40,524 nt of DNA. Source: Psychrobacter sp. UBA5136 (lineage in GTDB: Bacteria; Pseudomonadota; Gammaproteobacteria; Pseudomonadales; Moraxellaceae). Of this stretch, positions 36,022 to 40,524 are shown piece after piece. Below the pieces are notes generated by a model. It was not told the origin of the DNA and searched no databases. It saw only the letters and a list, made by a program, of their open reading frames with translations. The stretch lies in the NCBI RefSeq assembly GCF_002414005.1, contig NZ_DHYG01000025.1, positions 1 through 40,524 on the forward strand, read 5' to 3'. The translations under genes were made by a program, and so were the position numbers. Within the stretch, counting starts at the first letter, position 1. Every line of letters begins with the position of its first letter.

Positions 36022-36134
36022 ACGTTGGCATGCTTTTCTGCGATGATTAACTTTATGTGATTGCTACGTTAATGAATAAGGCACTTATAAAAAGCAAACC
36101 ACCAAACTTGTGACTGAATAAAGGTTATCTCTTA

Positions 36135-37283
36135 ATGACTGTACCTTCTACTAACGCCGATAATCTCCAAGCGCAAGCAGCTGCTGATGAGCCAGCAACT
36201 GCCCTAGTAACTACAGAGCTGACGACAACAGAGAATGAGAATGAAAATAAAGCTTCTGCCGACTCAGCGGATAACCGTCATGGCGCCGCAACGACGGCGC
36301 GGCAATGGCAAGTATTGTCGCAATTGCAGCGCAATCGCTGGGTAGGTACGACGCATATCTATGAGCAGCTTATCTTGGCAGGTTTTGATATCAGTTTGCG
36401 CACGGTGCAACGCGACTTAAACGCCCTTGCCAAACGCTTTCCTATCGAAAAAAACAATGCCAATCCGCAAGGTTGGCGCTGGAAGGATGACGCGCCACTA
36501 CAAAGCTTACCGCATATGAATTTATCACAAGCGGTTGCCTTTAATATGGTTGAAGCCAATCTCAGCCAATTGCTACCGCCGGTTATTTTAGATGAGCTAT
36601 TTCCTTGGTTTGATTTGGCACGCAGGCAACTTAAAAACAGCAAAGTCACCCATTCATGGATTGACAGAGTACGTATCGAGCCTGCCTCTCAGCCCTTGAT
36701 TGCACCGCATATCGACTTAGAAAGCAAAGACAATATTTATCACGCGTTATTTTATCAATTACAAATAAAAGCCAGTTATACTCGCAGTGGTAAGTCACAA
36801 GCCAGCGAATATATTTTAAATCCCATCGCTATTATTCAGCGCGGGGTGATTATTTACCTGTTAGCAACGCGTACCGATGACCCAGACGCGATTATCCGCA
36901 CCTTTGCCCTCCACCGCTTTGTCAGCGTTGAGATACTTGAAAGTGCGGCTCAAACCCCAGACAATTTCCATTTGGATAACTATCTGGATGCCGGTAGCAT
37001 GGGCTTTAGCCACCCCCTATTTAGTCAACTACCCGATCATGGCAAACATACCGCGGTTGAGCTACAATTTACCAAACAAGCGGGCAAAAGCTTAACGGAA
37101 AGCAAGCTCAGTGACGACCAAACCGTCACCGTCAATGAGGATGAAACCCTAACCATTCGAGCAACGGTAAACCTAACCTCGCAGCTGGTCTGGTGGTTAC
37201 GCGGCTTTGGCAGTGGGCTGCTAGATGCCAAACCCGCGCTACTGTATCAGGCTGTCTTAGACAAAGCAGTAACAGACGAATAA
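36135..37283 (+). CDS. WYL-domain transcriptional regulator
   Basis: A 382-residue DNA-binding regulator. After a Thr/Ala/Glu-rich disordered head (1-50) comes a winged helix (about 55-110, WVGTTHIYEQLILAGFDISL with RTVQRDLNALAKRFPI as the recognition part), then a WYL ligand-binding domain and a C-terminal WCX-like extension. The eponymous tripeptide is changed: GVIIYLLATRTDD has IYL where WYL is usual. Members sense nucleotides or nucleic acids and often control phage defence or DNA-damage genes; the target here is unknown. AAAGG about 10 nt upstream supports 36135. It starts 113 bp after the protease and stops 79 bp before the TerD-like gene. Confidence 0.88.
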   Translation: MTVPSTNADNLQAQAAADEPATALVTTELTTTENENENKASADSADNRHGAATTARQWQVLSQLQRNRWVGTTHIYEQLILAGFDISLRTVQRDLNALAKRFPIEKNNANPQGWRWKDDAPLQSLPHMNLSQAVAFNMVEANLSQLLPPVILDELFPWFDLARRQLKNSKVTHSWIDRVRIEPASQPLIAPHIDLESKDNIYHALFYQLQIKASYTRSGKSQASEYILNPIAIIQRGVIIYLLATRTDDPDAIIRTFALHRFVSVEILESAAQTPDNFHLDNYLDAGSMGFSHPLFSQLPDHGKHTAVELQFTKQAGKSLTESKLSDDQTVTVNEDETLTIRATVNLTSQLVWWLRGFGSGLLDAKPALLYQAVLDKAVTDE

Positions 37284-37362
37284 AGGAATCGTTCGACTTC
37301 ATGGGCAATGATACTTAAACTAAGCAACATCTCTCATATTATAAAAATATAAAAGGAATATT

Positions 37363-38022
37363 ATGTCGACCACTGTCCCATCACCATTACTTTCAGACAG
37401 TTTAAGAGGGCTGGGTTTAGATACGGGCACCTTATTTTTTGCGCTAAACTACGAATTTACCAGGATTGAGCACAAAGGCATACTAAAGCGCCTTAAAAAA
37501 AATGAAAGCGCGATTGATATCGATTTGGCCTGCGTATTGTACGACGATAATTGCACCATCAGCGACATTGTCTGGTTTAAGCAGCTGCGTGATAAAGCCG
37601 AATCCGTCAAACATCAAGGCGACAGTTTAAACGGTAAAGACCGCGGTGAGCAGGCGATGTATCTTGCGCCCCTTGACCAAGAGCAAATCAGAATTTATTT
37701 GGATGAAATTCCTGCCCACATTCGCCACATTGCTTTAATCGCCAATTCTTACCACGGACAGCCTTTTATCAGAGTAAAAAAAGGCGAGATTCATTTGAGC
37801 GATGATGAAGGCAACCGCGTTTTTGAAGTGAATTTAAAACAGCTACCACCCGACTGCGTGACGCTTTGGGCTGCGCACCTACGCCGAGAAGTAGATGATT
37901 GGCACTTGACCCTACAAAATCTACCACTGCCTGCAGAAGATTTAGCAACCGCCGCACAACAAGTGGCGCATGAATTGGCACGCGTGCTACCGATCACCCA
38001 AGGCCTCGCCCGTTCAATATAA
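37363..38022 (+). CDS. TerD-family stress protein
   Basis: A 219-residue single-domain member of the TerD/CABP family, known from tellurite-resistance and calcium-binding stress proteins. The core runs IDIDLACVLYDDNCTISDIVWFKQL, then VKHQGDSLNG, both matching the family's acidic Ca2+ sites, followed by the IRIYLDEIP and later helical segments. The usual N-terminal GxN motif is replaced by SPLLSDSLRGLGLD, and the protein has an extra helical C-terminal tail of about 45 residues. AAAGGAATATT precedes the ATG. The rest of the ter operon (terABC, terE, terF) is absent, so a general stress or signalling role is as likely as tellurite resistance. A three-copy 16-bp repeat covers its stop codon. Confidence 0.85.
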   Translation: MSTTVPSPLLSDSLRGLGLDTGTLFFALNYEFTRIEHKGILKRLKKNESAIDIDLACVLYDDNCTISDIVWFKQLRDKAESVKHQGDSLNGKDRGEQAMYLAPLDQEQIRIYLDEIPAHIRHIALIANSYHGQPFIRVKKGEIHLSDDEGNRVFEVNLKQLPPDCVTLWAAHLRREVDDWHLTLQNLPLPAEDLATAAQQVAHELARVLPITQGLARSI

Positions 38023-38064
38023 AAAAGCACAAATATAAAAAGACACAAATATAAAAAATACAGC
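38017..38064 (+). repeat. Tandem 16-bp repeat (three copies) at the TerD-family stop codon
   Basis: Units at 38017-38032, 38033-38048 and 38049-38064 all begin ATATAAAAA. The first contains the stop TAA at 38020-38022. The others repeat TAA at 38036-38038 and 38052-38054, so the three stops fall in three different reading frames. Confidence 0.85.
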
Positions 38065-38092
38065 GGAACGGGGATAGTTTTTTGCCATCCTT

Positions 38093-39073
38093 TTACTCTA
38101 ACGGCTCGCCGCAGTGCGGACAAAAATTCTTTTGCCGTACTTCTTTTTCGCGGCGCTCAAGCTCTTTTTCGCGCAGCACTTGCAGCACAATCTCTTGTGC
38201 TTGCTCCTTATCCAATCCAAGCTCGCGGCGGATTTTTTCAATCATCATCTGATTTTGCACCAAATCAAAATCACTATCGACCAGTTGCTCGCGAAAATCT
38301 TGTTCAAGCTCTTCGCGGCGCTGGCTCAGCTCATTGGCCAAACCTGTCGCCAAAATACCAGCGGGCAATGCCGCAAGACCGACACCCAATATCGTAATAA
38401 TCGCGCCCAAAATCCTGCCCGCATTGGTAACAGGCGTGACATCGCCGTAGCCGACCGTCGTCAGGGTGACCACGGCCCACCACATGGCCTTGGGTATCGA
38501 TTCAAACTCCTCGGGCTGTGCGTGATTTTCTACCAGATAAATACCGCTTGATGCAGTCACAATCATAATAATTAAGATAAAAATGACCGCTTGGAATGAG
38601 CCTTTCTCCTTACTAATAACCACCAATAAAATACGTAAGGAAGCGAAATAACGGGTGAGCTTAAGAATGCGAAACAAACGCAAAATACGTAAGAAACGCA
38701 AATCGATACTGACAAAGAAATTTAAAAACGCCGGTGCAATCGCGATGATATCAATCAATGCCGATGGACTTTTTAGCCATTCCCAGCGCTGACGCCACGT
38801 GGTATTGTCGGGCTTAGCTTCAGCGACGCTCCATAACCTCAGCAAATACTCGATAGAAAATACCACAATAGAGAAGTTTTCAAACCACGTAAAATAGGCT
38901 TGATACGGATAATACCAATTGTCAACCGACTCAGCGATGACCGCCGTGACGTTTGCCATGATCAAAAAGATGAGAAAGTAGTCAACATAACGACTAAAGA
39001 GCGTGTCGTGCTCATCGTTTTGCAGAATATTATAAACAAAAAGACGCAAGCGCCGTATAGATTGAAATAGCAT
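38093..39073 (-). CDS. Voltage-gated-like potassium channel with C-terminal Cys pair
   Basis: A 326-residue inner-membrane channel of Kv architecture. There are six predicted helices. The fourth is a true voltage-sensor type, with basic residues every third position (Arg126, 129, 132, 135, Lys138, Arg141). The pore has TLTTVGYGDVTP with the K+ filter TVGYGD at 206-211, followed by the last membrane helix. A long charged coiled-coil tail (about 248-315) ends in CPHCGEPLE, with Cys318 and Cys321. This half zinc ribbon is unusual for a channel. The start is preceded by AGGGA. It converges with the TerD-like gene, 70 bp away. A small zinc-ribbon membrane protein lies 140 bp upstream on the same strand. 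Confidence 0.92.
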   Translation of the reverse strand: MLFQSIRRLRLFVYNILQNDEHDTLFSRYVDYFLIFLIMANVTAVIAESVDNWYYPYQAYFTWFENFSIVVFSIEYLLRLWSVAEAKPDNTTWRQRWEWLKSPSALIDIIAIAPAFLNFFVSIDLRFLRILRLFRILKLTRYFASLRILLVVISKEKGSFQAVIFILIIMIVTASSGIYLVENHAQPEEFESIPKAMWWAVVTLTTVGYGDVTPVTNAGRILGAIITILGVGLAALPAGILATGLANELSQRREELEQDFREQLVDSDFDLVQNQMMIEKIRRELGLDKEQAQEIVLQVLREKELERREKEVRQKNFCPHCGEPLE

Positions 39074-39213
39074 GCCGTCCCTATGCGGTGTAACACCGGT
39101 TCTATAGCAATAAAATTCAGGCAGGAGACATCAATAAAAAGGTGGTTGCGCTTGCAGATTTACTGATGAGCTGTTTTAAACAAGGTATGCCAATTTTTCT
39201 TCAGACGTTATGA

Positions 39214-39441
39214 TTATACAAAATTTATATAATAAATGTAGGTTGCTGCGAGCAATATCATCGCAGTGACAAAAAACACCAAACGTAGAAATCGCTCACT
39301 GGCTCGTAACTGACTGCCTAAGTTTTGCGCAGGTAATAAAAACAAGCCACATTTGGGACAACAGTCGTCCATTTGGTTTAACAGTTTTATTGAACGGGCG
39401 TTTTCACAGCGAAGGGGGGAGTTACTACAATAGCCGAGCAT
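39214..39441 (-). CDS. Small zinc-ribbon-like membrane protein
   Basis: A 75-residue protein not assigned to a family. The N-terminal part has Cys5 and Cys12 and then CCPKCG (Cys27, Cys28, Cys31), suggesting a small zinc-binding module. A single membrane helix occupies about 54-72 (FFVTAMILLAATYIYY). An AAGGA lies rather far (about 14 nt) from the ATG, so the start is uncertain. The next gene on this strand is the K+ channel, which ends in a similar single Cys pair. Whether they interact is unknown. Confidence 0.55.
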   Translation of the reverse strand: MLGYCSNSPLRCENARSIKLLNQMDDCCPKCGLFLLPAQNLGSQLRASERFLRLVFFVTAMILLAATYIYYINFV

Positions 39442-39762
39442 AATAGATAATCAATCCTTTTATTAGTTCCATTCCTTTAATAAATAATAGCGGAAAATGT
39501 AAATTTAGCATAGCGAAGCAATTTAAAAATACAGCCTAATTTAACCTATTAAACTAGCTATTTAAACTCACTATAACTGCAACATAACGCTCAATTATGA
39601 CAACTTCCTATGCAAAACCTTACTTCTAGCAAGGTTTTTGTATTATAATAGAGAGATAATGTTACGAGTTAATCCCTAACTCTTACATTATGTAACGGTC
39701 ACTGATGCCATCCCTCATTAGAAACTGACCAATAATTATCTATTATGTTGAGGAAATTAACG
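39442..39762. promoter_or_regulatory. Control region of the OmpW-like gene
   Basis: This 321-bp AT-rich gap holds a TATAAT box at 39644-39649, without a good -35, that could start the ompW transcript about 110 nt before its ATG. Two inverted repeats lie downstream of it: GAGTTA/TAACTC (39666-39682, 5-bp spacer) and TTACAT/ATGTAA (39683-39695, 1-bp spacer). They are placed where a repressor or leader structure would act. A terminator-like hairpin precedes the box (39614-39639). Confidence 0.45.
39614..39639 (+). terminator. Terminator-like hairpin upstream of ompW
   Basis: AAAACCTT and AAGGTTTT form an 8-bp stem around a 9-nt loop followed by further T. It is not after any annotated plus-strand gene, so it may end a small RNA or an antisense transcript, or be an insulator before the ompW promoter. 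Confidence 0.45.
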
Positions 39763-40416
39763 ATGAAACTACAATCCCTAGTTTTAGCTGCTGCAACTGC
39801 CCTTACTATGACCACTGCTTTCGCCGTACCTGCGGGTACTTGGTCTATCGCTGCTGGCGCCCATTATGTTGACCCCAAAAGTGATAACGGTACTCTAGCA
39901 AACACTGATCTTAGTTTAGTTGCGAATGTCGATGTTGATGGCGATGTGCGCCCAACCATCAGTGGCGAGTACTTTATCGCTGATAACGTTGGTGTGGAGC
40001 TATTAGCTGCTATTCCATTTCATCATGATTTCACTCTAAATGATGCTACTGGTAACGAATTGCTTACAGGCAAAACTCAGCATTTACCACCTACTCTTTC
40101 ACTACAATACCACTTCGATGGCTATAACCTACCTATGAATGTGAAGCCATTCGTTGGTGTTGGTGTGAACTACACGACTTTCTTTAAAGAAAAAATTTCT
40201 AACGGCGCGGACCTAGATCTTGATGATAGCGTTGGTGTTGCAGGTCATATCGGTCTAGATATCCCATTTGCCCCAACTGAGTCATTGCGTATCGATGCGC
40301 GTTATATGGACATCAAAACCGATGCGAGCTTAAATATTGACGGAACTAAGTATGAACTTGGTGAAGTAGATATCAGCCCTTGGGTATATGGCGTTGCCTT
40401 TGTAAAACAGTTCTAA
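39763..40416 (+). CDS. ompW: OmpW-family outer-membrane protein
   Basis: An outer-membrane eight-stranded beta-barrel thought to pass small hydrophobic molecules. I start at 39763, where AGGAA is 8 nt upstream; an in-frame ATG at 39745 would add six residues before the signal peptide. The 217-residue precursor has a signal peptide (1-21, ending AFA before VPAGTW). Features typical of OmpW are the N-terminal GTWSIAAGAHYVDPKSDNG, VGVELLAAIPFHHDF, PPTLSLQYHF and the C-terminal strand ending in Phe, needed for barrel assembly. In other bacteria OmpW responds to salt, oxygen and iron. The candidate operators in its leader fit regulated expression. Confidence 0.93.
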   Translation: MKLQSLVLAAATALTMTTAFAVPAGTWSIAAGAHYVDPKSDNGTLANTDLSLVANVDVDGDVRPTISGEYFIADNVGVELLAAIPFHHDFTLNDATGNELLTGKTQHLPPTLSLQYHFDGYNLPMNVKPFVGVGVNYTTFFKEKISNGADLDLDDSVGVAGHIGLDIPFAPTESLRIDARYMDIKTDASLNIDGTKYELGEVDISPWVYGVAFVKQF

Positions 40417-40450
40417 TATAGCTTACTGCTATAAACTGAACGCCATAAAT

Positions 40451-40483
40451 AAAAGGAGCCAGCTTATTTGCTGGCTTCTTTTT
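40451..40483 (+). terminator. Terminator after ompW
   Basis: GAGCCAGC and GCTGGCTT/C form a strong stem around TTATTT between A and T runs. It lies 35 bp after the stop codon. Confidence 0.92.
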
Positions 40484-40524
40484 GTTTGTGAGTATTTCCT
40501 TATTATAGTGAGTGAAAAGTAATA

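Overview
The window looks like chromosomal DNA of a Moraxellaceae gammaproteobacterium, most likely Psychrobacter or a close relative. This rests on moderate GC content, an Acr1-type fatty acyl-CoA reductase very like the Acinetobacter protein, the block rsmG-parA-parB-exbB-exbD-msbA-lpxK-kdsB-holB-pilZ, and many Lys/Asp/Thr/Ala-rich low-complexity inserts in otherwise ordinary housekeeping proteins. The genus call is inference from remembered family features, not from a search. I see no prophage, transposase, CRISPR array, rRNA or tRNA.

Layout. 1-2.0 kb is a sparse, AT-rich accessory stretch with a small secreted Lys/His-rich peptide, two unrecognised small genes and two copies of a short hairpin repeat. 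2.2-9.5 kb (minus strand) carries the Acr1-like reductase, dusB, a tandem pair of BetT-like BCCT transporters and a HIT-family hydrolase. 9.7-14.1 kb (plus) has an unknown protein, ilvD and a CPA1-type cation/proton antiporter. 14.1-18.9 kb (minus) has a serine beta-lactamase-like hydrolase, a DUF442-like phosphatase, a MaoC-type hydratase and a long FabG. Divergent from these at 19.6-22.6 kb (plus) are a thiolase with a 152-residue disordered head and a PPK2 polyphosphate kinase. 22.8-32.8 kb (minus) is the conserved envelope/chromosome block. It covers pilus assembly (pilZ), replication clamp loader (holB), KDO activation (kdsB), lipid A phosphorylation and export (lpxK, msbA), proton-driven energisation (exbBD), chromosome partitioning (parAB) and 16S rRNA methylation (rsmG). 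33.2-38.0 kb (plus) has a Lon-related AAA protease, a WYL-domain regulator and a TerD-like protein. 38.1-39.4 kb (minus) has a Kv-type potassium channel and a small zinc-ribbon membrane protein. The window closes with an OmpW-type porin.

How the genes fit together. Thiolase, FabG and MaoC can supply three steps of a fatty acyl or hydroxyacyl-CoA cycle, and the Acr1-like reductase could draw on acyl-CoA for aldehydes and wax esters. The two BCCT carriers, the CPA1 antiporter and the K+ channel suggest investment in osmotic and ion balance, as expected of a salt- and cold-tolerant organism.

Most unusual observation. At least four genes (terD, msbA, pilZ, fabG) end in short tandem repeats of 14-17 bp that begin at the stop codon. 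The periods are not multiples of three, so the copies place stop codons in other reading frames just after the gene. This looks like a recurrent backup-stop architecture or a signature of slippage, and it can be tested genome-wide. Other structures of note are an 18-bp-armed interrupted inverted repeat after fabG, a perfect 21-bp palindrome upstream of parA, a hairpin abutting the dusB start codon, and the disordered thiolase head.
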